Origin: Emticicia sp. BO119
GTDB lineage: Bacteria > Bacteroidota > Bacteroidia > Cytophagales > Spirosomataceae
Length of the DNA stretch: 64,000 nucleotides
Reading direction: 5' to 3'
NCBI RefSeq assembly: GCF_013912375.1
Contig: NZ_JACETV010000004.1
Coordinates: 518,270 to 582,269 of the forward strand
Part shown: piece by piece, positions 1-9,122 of the stretch
Numbering within the stretch: position 1 is the stretch's first letter
Layout of the letters: every line of letters begins with the position of its first letter
Program-made: the position numbers and the translations under genes
Notes under the pieces: generated by a model
What the model saw: the letters and a program-made list of their open reading frames with translations, nothing else
Database searches by the model: none
Told to the model about the DNA's origin: nothing

Positions 1-2262
1 GGTGGGTTCTCACAACCAATCATTTTAGGGAGCAACAATTATACAGAAGACCTGTGGGATACTGAATTGTCTATTACCCTGATTCTGACAGGAATCCTGC
101 TGATGGTTGCCTTGATATTCTTCGGGTTATATTTCTTAGGACAAAAAGACCCCGTAGTTGTATTTTTTGCACTGTATTGTGTGTTTTATATTTATCGGTT
201 AATAGGTGTTGATAAGATTTATTATCTCCATCAGGTTTTTCCGAACATTCCTTTCAAAATCACTTTTTTCTTTGAGTATTTCACCATCTTCTTTTGTATA
301 TACCTCTTCACCCGATTTGTAAGGTCGCTTTATGCAAGCAATAGTAGATTTGTTATGGGAGTAGGGTATATAAGTCTTTTCTATATAGCTTTGCTGATTT
401 TCGCACCAACTTATATTATCTCTTATGTATCGCAGTTATTTTTCTTTATTATATTGTTTTTTGTGGCATATAATTTCTATATGTCTGTTATTGCAGTAAT
501 TCGTAAGCGTAAGGGATCCGTCTTTGCGTTATTAAGTATGTTTTCTATCGGACTGGCAGTCACGCTAAATATATTAGGTTACTTTGGCTATTTACGCCCT
601 TCATCGTATTACCTGTTTTTTGGATATTTTGGCTTTATTCTTTTTCAGACACTTATCCTCTCTCATAGATTTGTGTATTCGTTCCGAAAAGCCCGCCGCG
701 AGGCAGAACAGGCAGCTAAAGCCAAATCAGAGTTTTTGGCCAACATGAGCCATGAAATCAGAACACCATTAAATGGAGTAATTGGTTTTACTGATTTATT
801 AATGAAAACCAAACTTGATAGCACTCAGCAACAGTATATGTCTACAGTTTTCCAGTCAGCCAATGCTTTGCTCGACATTATCAATGACATACTGGATTTC
901 TCAAAAATTGAAGCAGGTAAACTCGAAATAGTGGTAGAAAAGACGAATATTCATGAACTGATGAGCCAGGTAGCTGATATGATCACCTTTCAGGCAAGCC
1001 AGAAGAGCTTAGAGGTATTGCTGAATATTCCGGTCAATGTTCCACGCTATATATGGGTTGATGTGGTGCGTTTAAGGCAAATTTTAGTAAATCTGCTGAG
1101 TAATGCCGTAAAATTTACAGAAGCAGGGGAGATAGAATTGAAGGTTGAGATGTTGGGTGATATTAAAAGTAATTATAATAGCTTCCGGTTTTCAGTAAAA
1201 GACACCGGTATTGGAATTGCTCCGCAGAATCAGGAGAAAATATTTCAGGCATTCTTACAAGAAGATTCCTCTACAACCCGTAAGTTCGGCGGAACAGGCT
1301 TAGGTCTTACTATTTCTAATAAACTATTAGCTTTGATGCAAAGCAAGCTACGTGTAGAAAGCGAAGTAAATAAGGGAACCCGATTTTATTTTGACCTAAA
1401 CCTGAGGTCAGAAGCAGGAGAAGTAGATGAATGGAAAAATCTTGATGTTTTTAAACGGGTGCTCGTTGCCGACGATAACAGAACCAACCGTTCGCTTTTG
1501 AAAAGTATGCTTGATCTGAGGAATATCAGCTACGAAGAAGTAGAGAACGGGCAGCAGGTAATAGATTTATTAGGTAAAGGTGAAAAATTTGACTTGTTGA
1601 TTATAGATTACCACATGCCTTATTTAGATGGCTTGGATACAGTTCGCATACTCAGACAAAAACCAAAGTTTAATGCCGACAAACTGCCCATCATATTATT
1701 GTATAGCTCTCATGCCCACGAATATATAAATAGTGAATCTGAAAAACTACAAATAAGGCAACGTTTGGTAAAACCCGTAACGATTCAGAAAGTATTTGAG
1801 GGGATGTCAAAAATCGCAACCAAAGTAGTTGAAGAAAGTCAGAAGTCAGAAGCCCCCAAATCAGCACAATACGTAGATGAGCGATACCTTACGATTCTGA
1901 TTGTTGAAGATAATAAAGTGAATATGCTCTTCGCCCGGACAATCTTTAAATCAGTCTTCCCGAATGGGCGTATTTTAGAGGCTGAAAATGGGAAATTAGC
2001 GGTTGATATTTTCAAAAAAGAAGCTCCTGATATTGTTTTTATGGATATGCAAATGCCGGAAATGAATGGTCTGGAAGCCACCTTAGCTATTCGTGAAATA
2101 GAAAACGGCAAAAGCAGAATACCCATTATTGCCCTTACCGCCGGAACAGTAAAAGGCGAAAAAGAAAAATGTCTGGAAGCAGGCATGGACGATTACATTA
2201 CTAAGCCTTTCATAAAAGACACAGTAGTAAAGGCTATTCAGAAGTATATAAGGGTTGAGTAG
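1..2262 (+). CDS. 7TMR-DISM hybrid sensor histidine kinase with two receiver domains (5' partial)
   Basis: The frame is open to the left edge, so the start lies outside the window and the TTG at 67 is probably not it. Residues counted from 67: about seven hydrophobic helices in 1-205, like the 7TMR-DISM sensor module. A HisKA domain follows with phospho-acceptor His229 in SHEIRTPLNG, then an HATPase with N box NAVKF and G box GGTGLGL. REC1 (about 475-590) has the acceptor Asp in LIIDYHMP, and REC2 (about 620-728) has it in FMDMQMPEMNG, so both receivers look active. The architecture predicts an inner-membrane sensor with multi-step phosphorelay. The missing N-terminus probably carries the periplasmic DISMED2 sensor domain. 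The ligand is unknown. Confidence 0.93.
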   Translation, partial: GGFSQPIILGSNNYTEDLWDTELSITLILTGILLMVALIFFGLYFLGQKDPVVVFFALYCVFYIYRLIGVDKIYYLHQVFPNIPFKITFFFEYFTIFFCIYLFTRFVRSLYASNSRFVMGVGYISLFYIALLIFAPTYIISYVSQLFFFIILFFVAYNFYMSVIAVIRKRKGSVFALLSMFSIGLAVTLNILGYFGYLRPSSYYLFFGYFGFILFQTLILSHRFVYSFRKARREAEQAAKAKSEFLANMSHEIRTPLNGVIGFTDLLMKTKLDSTQQQYMSTVFQSANALLDIINDILDFSKIEAGKLEIVVEKTNIHELMSQVADMITFQASQKSLEVLLNIPVNVPRYIWVDVVRLRQILVNLLSNAVKFTEAGEIELKVEMLGDIKSNYNSFRFSVKDTGIGIAPQNQEKIFQAFLQEDSSTTRKFGGTGLGLTISNKLLALMQSKLRVESEVNKGTRFYFDLNLRSEAGEVDEWKNLDVFKRVLVADDNRTNRSLLKSMLDLRNISYEEVENGQQVIDLLGKGEKFDLLIIDYHMPYLDGLDTVRILRQKPKFNADKLPIILLYSSHAHEYINSESEKLQIRQRLVKPVTIQKVFEGMSKIATKVVEESQKSEAPKSAQYVDERYLTILIVEDNKVNMLFARTIFKSVFPNGRILEAENGKLAVDIFKKEAPDIVFMDMQMPEMNGLEATLAIREIENGKSRIPIIALTAGTVKGEKEKCLEAGMDDYITKPFIKDTVVKAIQKYIRVE

Positions 2263-2315
2263 TAAGGTCATTTATATATGTTATTTTATTTGTCTGACAC
2301 GATCCCTTAAATTAC

Positions 2316-2343
2316 AACTTGGTAGTCTTGCCAAGTTTTTTTT
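2316..2343 (+). terminator. Intrinsic terminator after the hybrid kinase
   Basis: AACTTGG (2316-2322) pairs with CCAAGTT (2331-2337) and runs into eight T residues. It separates the kinase gene from the prenyl synthase at 2372. Confidence 0.7.
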
Positions 2344-2371
2344 ATTTTGTTGCTCAATGAATATAATATAG

Positions 2372-3346
2372 ATGTCTTTAGAGAATTTTCTTAAAGCAAT
2401 TGACCAGGAAATTGCCCGCACTAAATATGGCGAAACCCCCATTGAATTATATGAGCCGATTGAATACCTGATGTCATTAGGTGGCAAAAGAATGCGCCCT
2501 TTGCTAACGGTTATGGCCACAAATATTTTTTCTGATAATTGGGAGAATGCCATTAAACCTGCCCTTGGTGTAGAAGTTTTTCATAATTTTACGCTGATGC
2601 ACGACGATATTATGGATGCTGCTCCGTTGCGCCGCGGTAAATCTACAGTACATGAAAAATGGAACCCTAATATTGCTATTCTTTCAGGTGATGTCATGTT
2701 GGTTTGTGCCTATGAATTAATGACGGCGGTTGATGATGGAATTTTTAAACAGGTAATCAGAAGATTCAACCGTACAGCCGCAGAAGTTTGTGAGGGGCAG
2801 CAGTTAGATATGAACTTTGCCTCACGTAATGATGTAACAGAAGAAGAATACATTGATATGATTCGCCTCAAAACTTCAGTTCTTCTGGGCTTTGCCTTAG
2901 AGTTGGGTGGCATGATTGCTCATGCAGGAGAAACCAATACTAAATTACTCTATGAAATAGGAACAAATGTGGGCATAGGGTTTCAGTTAAAAGATGATAT
3001 TTTAGACGTTTATGGCGACCCTAAGAAATTCGGTAAACAGGTAGGCGGAGATATTATCGAAAACAAAAAAACGTTTCTGCTTATAGAGGCACTGGAGCAA
3101 GCCAAAGGCAAACCAGAAGAAAAGGAACTGGCATACTGGCTTTCTGCCAAAGAATTTGACAAAAATGAGAAAGTAAAAGCAGTTACAGCGATTTATGATG
3201 CTTTAGGTATTAAACAAATGGCTGAAAATAAAATGAATAAATTTTTTACTGATGGATTAAGTGATTTGGAGAAATTGGCAGCAACAACCGATAGAAAAAA
3301 ACCTTTGCTTGACCTGATAGAAATGTTAATAGAACGAGAAAATTAG
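2372..3346 (+). CDS. Short-chain trans-prenyl diphosphate synthase (FPP/GGPP synthase type)
   Basis: Cytosolic enzyme that condenses isopentenyl diphosphate onto allylic diphosphates. Visible family marks are GGKRMRP (38-43), the first Asp-rich motif DDIMD (78-82), RRGK (87-90) and the second Asp-rich motif DDILD (208-212). Length 324 aa is normal. The residue five before the first motif is Phe73. In characterised enzymes an aromatic residue here limits chain length to C15-C20, whereas long-chain synthases usually have a small residue. I therefore favour an FPP/GGPP-type product over octaprenyl diphosphate. This is inference from one position. The rhomboid gene follows 6 bp downstream, so the two are probably cotranscribed. 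Confidence 0.88.
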   Translation: MSLENFLKAIDQEIARTKYGETPIELYEPIEYLMSLGGKRMRPLLTVMATNIFSDNWENAIKPALGVEVFHNFTLMHDDIMDAAPLRRGKSTVHEKWNPNIAILSGDVMLVCAYELMTAVDDGIFKQVIRRFNRTAAEVCEGQQLDMNFASRNDVTEEEYIDMIRLKTSVLLGFALELGGMIAHAGETNTKLLYEIGTNVGIGFQLKDDILDVYGDPKKFGKQVGGDIIENKKTFLLIEALEQAKGKPEEKELAYWLSAKEFDKNEKVKAVTAIYDALGIKQMAENKMNKFFTDGLSDLEKLAATTDRKKPLLDLIEMLIEREN

Positions 3347-3352
3347 AAAAAT

Positions 3353-3973
3353 ATGTCTTTAACGGTAATTATTATTGCTATTACAGTAGTTGTGAGCATT
3401 GCGGCATTTAATAACGGTCGCCTGATGCATCAATATATTCTGAACCCCTATACGGTGCATAGACGAAATGAATGGTGGCGATTGCTTACCTCAGGTTTTT
3501 TACATGGTGATTTCGGGCATTTGTTCTTCAATATGTTTAGCCTTTATCTTTTTGGAGAGGGGGTAGAAGCCTATTTTCGTCAGATATTTGGTAATAAAGC
3601 CGATTTTTTCTACATTCTGCTGTATCTTTTAGGGATTATCGTGGCTAATTTACCAGACACTTTTACTAAGAAAAACAATTCAGGATATAATGCCTTAGGG
3701 GCTTCAGGCGGTGTAGCCTCAGTAGTGTTTGCTTTTATTATGTTTCAGCCTACGGCAAAAATGGGCTTTATTCCTCTTCCACCTATTATTCCGGCCTGGA
3801 TATTCGGAATTTTGTATCTGTTATATTCAAGATATATGGCTCAGAAACAATATGATAATATAGGCCACACAGCTCATATGTGGGGTGCTCTTTGGGGTGT
3901 TGTCTTTTTAATTCTTACTTACCCGCCTATTGTTCAGCATTTCATTCAAACAATTGCCGATAGTTTCCGCTAA
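3353..3973 (+). CDS. Rhomboid family intramembrane serine protease
   Basis: A 206-aa multi-pass inner-membrane protein. The HxxxN motif of the L1/TM2 region is at His56-Asn60, the nucleophile Ser118 lies in GASG, and the catalytic His175 lies in NIGHTAHMWG, matching the Ser-His dyad of rhomboids. It should cleave single-pass membrane substrates within the bilayer; the substrate is unknown. The stop codon shares one base with the start of the LytTR gene (TAATG), which suggests translational coupling. Confidence 0.92.
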   Translation: MSLTVIIIAITVVVSIAAFNNGRLMHQYILNPYTVHRRNEWWRLLTSGFLHGDFGHLFFNMFSLYLFGEGVEAYFRQIFGNKADFFYILLYLLGIIVANLPDTFTKKNNSGYNALGASGGVASVVFAFIMFQPTAKMGFIPLPPIIPAWIFGILYLLYSRYMAQKQYDNIGHTAHMWGALWGVVFLILTYPPIVQHFIQTIADSFR

Positions 3974-4824
3974 TGTTTAAAATATTACAGCAACCTTATC
4001 CTTTTCCGCATAAGTCCGTGGGCGTTTGCTTACGCAAAAGTCTGATTGAAGGAACAGGCGTCGCTTTATTTTTTATCATTTTTCAGCCCTTTGGTCTGAA
4101 TGAATGGCAACATCCGCATAAATTATGGGTGCTTATTGGTTTTGGTGCTATTGTAAGTATATGCACTTCATTCAATCGGTTAATTTTGCCCTTGCTTTTT
4201 CCAGAGTTTTTCAATGAACAAAAATGGTTAGTATGGAAAGAAATAGCAGATATATTATGTCTGCTTTTGCTTATTACCTGTGCCAATATGTTCTATTCAA
4301 AAGTCTTCTTTCATTACCTGCCGCTTACACCTTTAGGTTTTATTATTATGTTCCTGATTGTGGCATTAATTGGACTGATTCCGATTTCATTTGGAGTAAT
4401 GTCCAACTATATCCTTCAGCTTAAAAAGTATAATCAGACCATAGTCGTACAGCCGCATGAAACCACAAGGCAAGAGGAGAACGCCACAAGTCCGATTAAA
4501 CTGATTGCCGAAAATGAAAAAGATATTGTAGAGATAAATCCTGATGATTTGTTTTTCATAGAATCTTCAGATAACTATTCAACTGTTTATTATAAGAAGA
4601 ATAACGTACTTCAAAAAGAGCTACTCCGAAGTAGCCTGACACGTTTGGAAGCGCAGATACAACTACCTGATATTGTCCGTTGCCATCGGTCTTATATAGT
4701 TAATCTTGATAAAGTCGGGAAAGTAACGGGCAATGCCCAAGGCTATAAACTACATTTACAATCAATTGATTTAACCGTTCCGGTTGCCCGGAAATATTCA
4801 GAGATTGTCGAGAGGTTTAAATAG
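3973..4824 (+). CDS. Membrane-anchored LytTR family DNA-binding regulator
   Basis: The N-terminal 150 or so residues form about four transmembrane helices. A linker leads to a C-terminal LytTR domain (about 180-283) with typical elements such as FFIESSDNYSTVYY and VRCHRSYIVNL. No receiver domain is present, so this is not a classical response regulator. The architecture implies a one-component sensor that binds promoter DNA from the membrane, a form common in Bacteroidota. It is coupled by a 1-base overlap to the rhomboid gene, so the protease might act on it or share its signal; that link is inference only. Confidence 0.9.
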   Translation: MFKILQQPYPFPHKSVGVCLRKSLIEGTGVALFFIIFQPFGLNEWQHPHKLWVLIGFGAIVSICTSFNRLILPLLFPEFFNEQKWLVWKEIADILCLLLLITCANMFYSKVFFHYLPLTPLGFIIMFLIVALIGLIPISFGVMSNYILQLKKYNQTIVVQPHETTRQEENATSPIKLIAENEKDIVEINPDDLFFIESSDNYSTVYYKKNNVLQKELLRSSLTRLEAQIQLPDIVRCHRSYIVNLDKVGKVTGNAQGYKLHLQSIDLTVPVARKYSEIVERFK

Positions 4825-5052
4825 TGCTTCTAATAAACTTTTCTCAAATAAACGCAGTATAAATGTCAGGATTAGTAAAAACAGGGCATTGCCTTGTCTC
4901 TGCTTTAGGTAAGTATTAGATTTTATCCGATAATTTTGAAAACCTCTGATGATGAAATCCTGATCACCACCCTTGTCATTCTCCCCTGAAACACGCCATT
5001 CTTCCCTATCTTTTGTCAAACTCCCCAAAGGCTTGATAGTCAGCCCTTTCAT

Positions 5053-5084
5053 TTGACTATTATTTGCCGGTCACTATACATTTG
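5053..5084 (+). promoter_or_regulatory. Bacteroidota-type promoter of the DUF2141 gene
   Basis: TTG (5053-5055), 21 bp spacer, TACATTTG (5077-5084), matching the TTG/TAnnTTTG pattern. It predicts transcription start near 5091 and supports translation from 5113 rather than from the in-frame start at 5053. Confidence 0.6.
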
Positions 5085-5112
5085 TGTCATCGAAACAAAA
5101 ACTATAACACAA

Positions 5113-5547
5113 ATGAAAAATCTGATAAAATCAATCGTACTAATAACTATTTCAGGATTCATCACTACTTTTTCTTTTGCACAAAGCAAGTATAGCGTAA
5201 CAGTAGTAGTGAAAGGAATGCAACAACGCCATGGCAAAATTTATGCCTCAATTACTAATGATACAAACGCCTTTCCAAGAGGAGGGGGCATCAAATCAGC
5301 CATAGCAGAAGTCACACCCGAAGGCGAGATGTCTTTAAAATTTGATAATGTTTTAGAAGGTAAATATGCCATTGTATTATATCAGGATCTGAACGATAAT
5401 AAGCAACTGGATATGAATGGTGAAATGCCAGCCGAACCCTTTGGTTTCTCGAATGTGACAATGCTGATGGGACCTCCGTCATTTGAGCAATGCGCTTTTG
5501 ATTTAAACGAAAATAAAACGATAGCTATAGGCTTAATGGCTTTCTGA
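5113..5547 (+). CDS. Secreted DUF2141-family protein
   Basis: A 144-aa protein with a clear Sec signal peptide (hydrophobic stretch ending near TTFSFAQS). The mature part resembles the DUF2141 family, with GKIYASITN near the start and a central YAIVLYQDLNDNKQLD segment that looks like a beta-sandwich with a Ca-binding-like DxNxDxxLD loop. An upstream in-frame start at 5053 exists, but the promoter lies inside that extension, so 5113 is chosen. The biochemical role of the family is not known to me. The next gene, a membrane protein, starts 48 bp downstream. Confidence 0.82.
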   Translation: MKNLIKSIVLITISGFITTFSFAQSKYSVTVVVKGMQQRHGKIYASITNDTNAFPRGGGIKSAIAEVTPEGEMSLKFDNVLEGKYAIVLYQDLNDNKQLDMNGEMPAEPFGFSNVTMLMGPPSFEQCAFDLNENKTIAIGLMAF

Positions 5548-5595
5548 TTTTTCGATTCATGTGCCTGATTAATCAACATTCAAACAGACAAAACT

Positions 5596-6318
5596 ATGGA
5601 AAAGCTACTATTTAATTTCTTTTTGGTTATACACATAATCTGTGGTTTTTTATCGCTTTCAAGTGGCTTAGTAGCCATGATTGCCCCGAAAGGTAAAAGA
5701 ATACATAATTTAAGCGGCAGAATATTTTACTGGTCGATGATGGGAATATTTATTACTACTATTATTTTCTTTATTATCTACCCAGGCCAATTAAAGTATC
5801 AGTTCTTCCTCACAATAGGGGTTATCAGTTTTTATCCGACTTTTTCGGGCAAAAGATTATTGAGCATGAAAAAAGCGATTGTTCCGAAACTGACTGACTG
5901 GATAGCTGCCTGGGGTGTAGGCATTTGTGGAATCGTGATGATTGGCTATTCAGTTTATGGGTTTATGAATCCTGTCGGATTCAATGGAATGGCTATCTTA
6001 TTTGCCATTTTTGGTGTAGTTTGTCTGGTAAATGCCTATGGAGATTTGAAAGTATATCTGGGTTTTCAGAAACCTGAGAAAATGCACTGGTTTTTGGGGC
6101 ATGGTGGTAAAATGATGGGGGCTTATTCTGCGGCTTTAACTGCTTTCTTTGTGAATGTAGTGCCAAGGTATATGCCAAAAAATACTCCCTCATTCGTTTT
6201 TATTCTGACCTGGGTTTTACCAGGAGTAGTAGTAGGCATAATTGCTTCAAGAATTTTGAAAAAATATAAAGTGAAGTTTGCTGTCAAAAACGCTAAGCCT
6301 GTATTCGTAAGTCAATAA
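5596..6318 (+). CDS. Polytopic membrane protein, DUF2306-like
   Basis: A 240-aa protein with about seven hydrophobic helices. Conserved-looking features are the His in the first helix (FFLVIHIICGF), the basic turn APKGKRIHNLSGRIFYW, and a His-rich stretch near residue 165 (MHWFLGHGGKM). These His residues and the layout recall the DUF2306 membrane family, which may bind haem or metal, but I am not certain of the assignment. It probably forms an operon with the DUF2141 gene. A strong bidirectional terminator follows. Confidence 0.75.
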   Translation: MEKLLFNFFLVIHIICGFLSLSSGLVAMIAPKGKRIHNLSGRIFYWSMMGIFITTIIFFIIYPGQLKYQFFLTIGVISFYPTFSGKRLLSMKKAIVPKLTDWIAAWGVGICGIVMIGYSVYGFMNPVGFNGMAILFAIFGVVCLVNAYGDLKVYLGFQKPEKMHWFLGHGGKMMGAYSAALTAFFVNVVPRYMPKNTPSFVFILTWVLPGVVVGIIASRILKKYKVKFAVKNAKPVFVSQ

Positions 6319-6320
6319 AT

Positions 6321-6347
6321 GTGGTGCGAGTTTTCAGCCCGCACCAC
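6321..6347. terminator. Bidirectional terminator between convergent genes
   Basis: GTGGTGCG (6321-6328) pairs perfectly with CGCACCAC (6340-6347), flanked by A-rich and T-rich sides. It lies between the membrane protein (plus) and the nitrilase-family gene (minus). Confidence 0.7.
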
Positions 6348-6358
6348 TTTATGATTAA

Positions 6359-7156
6359 TTACATTATATCAAAACTGTCAGCATCCATATAAGCAGGGAA
6401 TTTCTGACGGAATACGTCTAAGGCAGTTCTGGAGATAGAATGTTGATGTATCACTTCATTATTAATTTCACGGAAAAGCACCTGACCAGCAAAATCAATA
6501 ACTGCTGAATGACCCGCATGAGCTATATTATTACCATCAAGGCCCATTCTATTAACCCCAATCACATAACTTTGGTTTTCGATAGCTCTTGCAACTAAGA
6601 GTGAATCCCATGGATACATTCTTACCTGCGGCCAGTTGGCTACATAAATCAGCAGATCATAGGCTAAGTCAACATTTCGGCTCCAGACAGGGAAACGTAA
6701 ATCATAGCAGATAAGCGGACAGATTTTCCAACCCTTAAGTTTTTTGATAATCCTTTTATCGCCCCCGGTAAACACTTCATTCTCTTTCCCCATTCTGAAA
6801 AGGTGTCGTTTGTCATAAGAATCTACTTCACCGTCAGGGCTTACCCATAAAAGGCGGTTATAATAATAATGATCTTCCTTAATAATAATACTGCCTGTTA
6901 TTACTGCCCCTGCCTGGGCAGCCATTTGTTTCATCCAGCGGGTAGTGTGCAAGTTCATCGGTTCAGCTACCTTTGCCGGAGCCATAGTGAAACCGGTGGT
7001 AAACATTTCCGGCAGTATGATTAAATCGGTAGGGGTTGAAATGCCGAAAATCTTTTCTTCCAACATCGCCATATTAGCGGTTGCATCCTCCCAATGAATA
7101 TTGGTTTGTACGAGTGTAACATTTAAATCGGGACGAGAAGCGTTTTGTTCGGACAT
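6359..7156 (-). CDS. Carbon-nitrogen hydrolase, omega-amidase (YafV/Nit2) type
   Basis: The catalytic triad of the nitrilase superfamily is visible: Glu50 in LPEMFTTG, Lys116 in SYDKRHLF and Cys150 in LICYDLRFP. Length 265 aa and the LRFPVWSRN context fit YafV/Nit2 omega-amidases, which hydrolyse alpha-ketoglutaramate or alpha-ketosuccinamate, a metabolite-repair role. Substrate is by family resemblance only. It is the last gene of a minus-strand cluster, 19 bp after the deformylase gene. Confidence 0.88.
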   Translation of the reverse strand: MSEQNASRPDLNVTLVQTNIHWEDATANMAMLEEKIFGISTPTDLIILPEMFTTGFTMAPAKVAEPMNLHTTRWMKQMAAQAGAVITGSIIIKEDHYYYNRLLWVSPDGEVDSYDKRHLFRMGKENEVFTGGDKRIIKKLKGWKICPLICYDLRFPVWSRNVDLAYDLLIYVANWPQVRMYPWDSLLVARAIENQSYVIGVNRMGLDGNNIAHAGHSAVIDFAGQVLFREINNEVIHQHSISRTALDVFRQKFPAYMDADSFDIM

Positions 7157-7175
7157 CTTATGAATGCTTAGGATA

Positions 7176-7751
7176 TTATTTAGGGAATTTCATGCGGTAC
7201 TCTACGTCTACATCTCCTTTAGTGATATTGGCTAATTTTTTCTTTAGCATTTGTTTTTTCAAAGGCGTCAGATGATCGGTAAACAAAATGCCATCTATAT
7301 GATCATATTCATGCTGAATAATACGGGCTGCCATACTTTCGTAGGTTTCAGTATGCTCTACCCAATCTGTATCAAAATAGCGGATAGTTACGTATTCAGG
7401 ACGATACACATCCGCACGGATACCAGGGATACTCAAACAGCCTTCTTCATACGCCCATTCCTCACCCTCTTCTTCTAAAATTTCGGCGTTAATAAATACT
7501 TTTTTAAACCCTACTAATGATTGGTCAATGTCTTCTTCTGTTTCCGCGCTTTCATTGATGGGGGTTCCGTCAACTACAAAAATACGGAGGTCTAAACCAA
7601 TCTGTGGCCCTGCAAGACCCACACCTGCCGCGGCATACATGGTCTCAAACATATCATCAGCAAGTTTTTTTATATCAAGTTCGCCTTGAACAATATCACG
7701 GGCTTCTTTTCTTAACACAGGGTCGCCGTAGGCTACAATAGGATAAATCAT
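7176..7751 (-). CDS. def: Peptide deformylase
   Basis: Removes the formyl group from N-terminal methionine of new proteins. All three family motifs are present: GVGLAGPQIG (43-52), EEGCLSIPG with metal ligand Cys105, and QHEYDHIDG with ligands His147 and His151 and catalytic Glu148. The 191-aa length is usual, with an acidic insertion (about 68-77) before the second motif. It lies 6 bp downstream of the acetyltransferase gene. Confidence 0.97.
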   Translation of the reverse strand: MIYPIVAYGDPVLRKEARDIVQGELDIKKLADDMFETMYAAAGVGLAGPQIGLDLRIFVVDGTPINESAETEEDIDQSLVGFKKVFINAEILEEEGEEWAYEEGCLSIPGIRADVYRPEYVTIRYFDTDWVEHTETYESMAARIIQHEYDHIDGILFTDHLTPLKKQMLKKKLANITKGDVDVEYRMKFPK

Positions 7752-7757
7752 TGTATA

Positions 7758-8219
7758 TTATTTATTGTTTAATTTTTTGCGAAGAATAATCCTATGATCT
7801 TCAATCGCACCTTTTTGTTCTACTTCTTCTACATTAAAGCCGTTTTTGAGGGCAAATAAGAGCATGCTTTTGAAACGATTACGGGTTTTCATCACAATAG
7901 CATTAAAACCCTCCTGTTTTACCCATCTTTCCTGTGCATCGGCCAATTGTTGTGCAATAGATTGTTTCCGGTAATTGGGTAATACACCCCCCATCCAAGT
8001 ATAGAAGCTACCATCATTATCTCTTTTATACCCAACTTTAAAACCAACAAGGGTGTCTCCGGCAACAGCAACTAAAATCAGAGATTTGGTGTTGAATAAT
8101 CGGGTTTCGTAGATTTTCTCATCATAAATTCCATCAGAAAATTCCGGAATTAATTGAGAAATAGCTACACATTCAGCAACTGTACCGCACCTGATTGTTA
8201 CATTTGCACCTGTATTCAT
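7758..8219 (-). CDS. GNAT family N-acetyltransferase
   Basis: A 153-aa single-domain protein. The acetyl-CoA-binding segment is recognisable as YRKQSIAQQLADAQERW (about 91-107), preceded by the beta-strand WMGGVLPNYR, which fits the GNAT fold. The substrate cannot be read from sequence. It heads the minus-strand cluster with def and the omega-amidase, and its start is 20 bp from the divergent lipB start, so the two promoters must overlap. Confidence 0.82.
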   Translation of the reverse strand: MNTGANVTIRCGTVAECVAISQLIPEFSDGIYDEKIYETRLFNTKSLILVAVAGDTLVGFKVGYKRDNDGSFYTWMGGVLPNYRKQSIAQQLADAQERWVKQEGFNAIVMKTRNRFKSMLLFALKNGFNVEEVEQKGAIEDHRIILRKKLNNK

Positions 8220-8239
8220 ACTACAAAGTTACAAAACTG

Positions 8240-8986
8240 ATGAATAATATTCTTAATAAAAAAGTAAGGTTTATTGATTTAGGGCTAATTGACTACCAGA
8301 AGGGCTGGGATTTTCAGGAAAAACTCTTCGCTGAGATTATAGATATTAAAGTAAAAAACAGACACCTGGAACCAGAGACTCAATTTTCTACGCATAATTA
8401 TCTTTTGTTTTGCCAGCATCCGCACGTATATACCCTTGGGAAAAGCGGAAAAATAGAAAATCTTTTACTCGACCAAGAAAGCCTTTCAATCAATCAAGCA
8501 AAATTCTATAAAATTAACCGTGGGGGTGATATAACTTATCACGGACCCGGACAACTGGTTGGTTATCCTATTCTCGATCTGGAAAACTTCTTCACAGACA
8601 TACATCGCTATATGCGGTTTTTAGAGGAGTGTATTATCCGAACGTTGGCCGATTATAACATTGATGCAGGTAGAATTGAGGGACTGACCGGTGTCTGGGT
8701 AGATTACAAAGAACAGAAAAATCCGAGAAAGATATGTGCAATGGGGGTAAAATCGAGCCGATGGGTAACTATGCACGGGTTTGCACTGAATGTAAATACT
8801 GACCTGAATTATTTTAATAACATTATACCGTGTGGCATTGATGATAAAGCCGTAACTTCAATAGCATTAGAATTAGGTCGGCTGATTGAAGTAGAAGAGG
8901 TGGCAGATAAACTGAAAAGACATATAAGCGAATTGTTTGGAATGGAATTTGAACTATCTCCTGTAACCGATTTTATAGACATTTAA
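8240..8986 (+). CDS. lipB: Lipoyl(octanoyl) transferase LipB
   Basis: Transfers octanoyl from acyl-carrier protein to lipoyl domains of 2-oxoacid dehydrogenases and the glycine cleavage system. The signature RGGDITYHGPGQL is at 94-106, the catalytic Lys164 lies in KICAMGVKSSRW and the thioester Cys198 in IIPCGI. The start at 8240 is chosen because an earlier in-frame start at 8195 would run into the divergent acetyltransferase gene. It is 248 aa long, normal for the family. No lipA was seen nearby. Confidence 0.95.
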   Translation: MNNILNKKVRFIDLGLIDYQKGWDFQEKLFAEIIDIKVKNRHLEPETQFSTHNYLLFCQHPHVYTLGKSGKIENLLLDQESLSINQAKFYKINRGGDITYHGPGQLVGYPILDLENFFTDIHRYMRFLEECIIRTLADYNIDAGRIEGLTGVWVDYKEQKNPRKICAMGVKSSRWVTMHGFALNVNTDLNYFNNIIPCGIDDKAVTSIALELGRLIEVEEVADKLKRHISELFGMEFELSPVTDFIDI

Positions 8987-9015
8987 TGCAGAAATACAAT
9001 ATTTCCTTGCTCAAA

Positions 9016-9047
9016 TTGTCTTGAAGTGAGATTTATTTTTAATTTTG
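9016..9047 (+). promoter_or_regulatory. Bacteroidota-type promoter of the ROK kinase gene
   Basis: TTG (9016-9018), 21 bp spacer, TAATTTTG (9040-9047), about 75 bp before the start codon at 9123. Confidence 0.5.
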
Positions 9048-9122
9048 AGGAAAATATAAAAAAACCTGTTTTAAAATAGATTTTATAGATACTTACCGAA
9101 TAAAATAACAAAACTATAATAA

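Noticed and set aside
4798..5052. 84-codon minus-strand reading frame between the LytTR and DUF2141 genes
   Set aside because: It overlaps the end of the LytTR gene, resembles no family I know, and its start lies just before the promoter of the DUF2141 gene.
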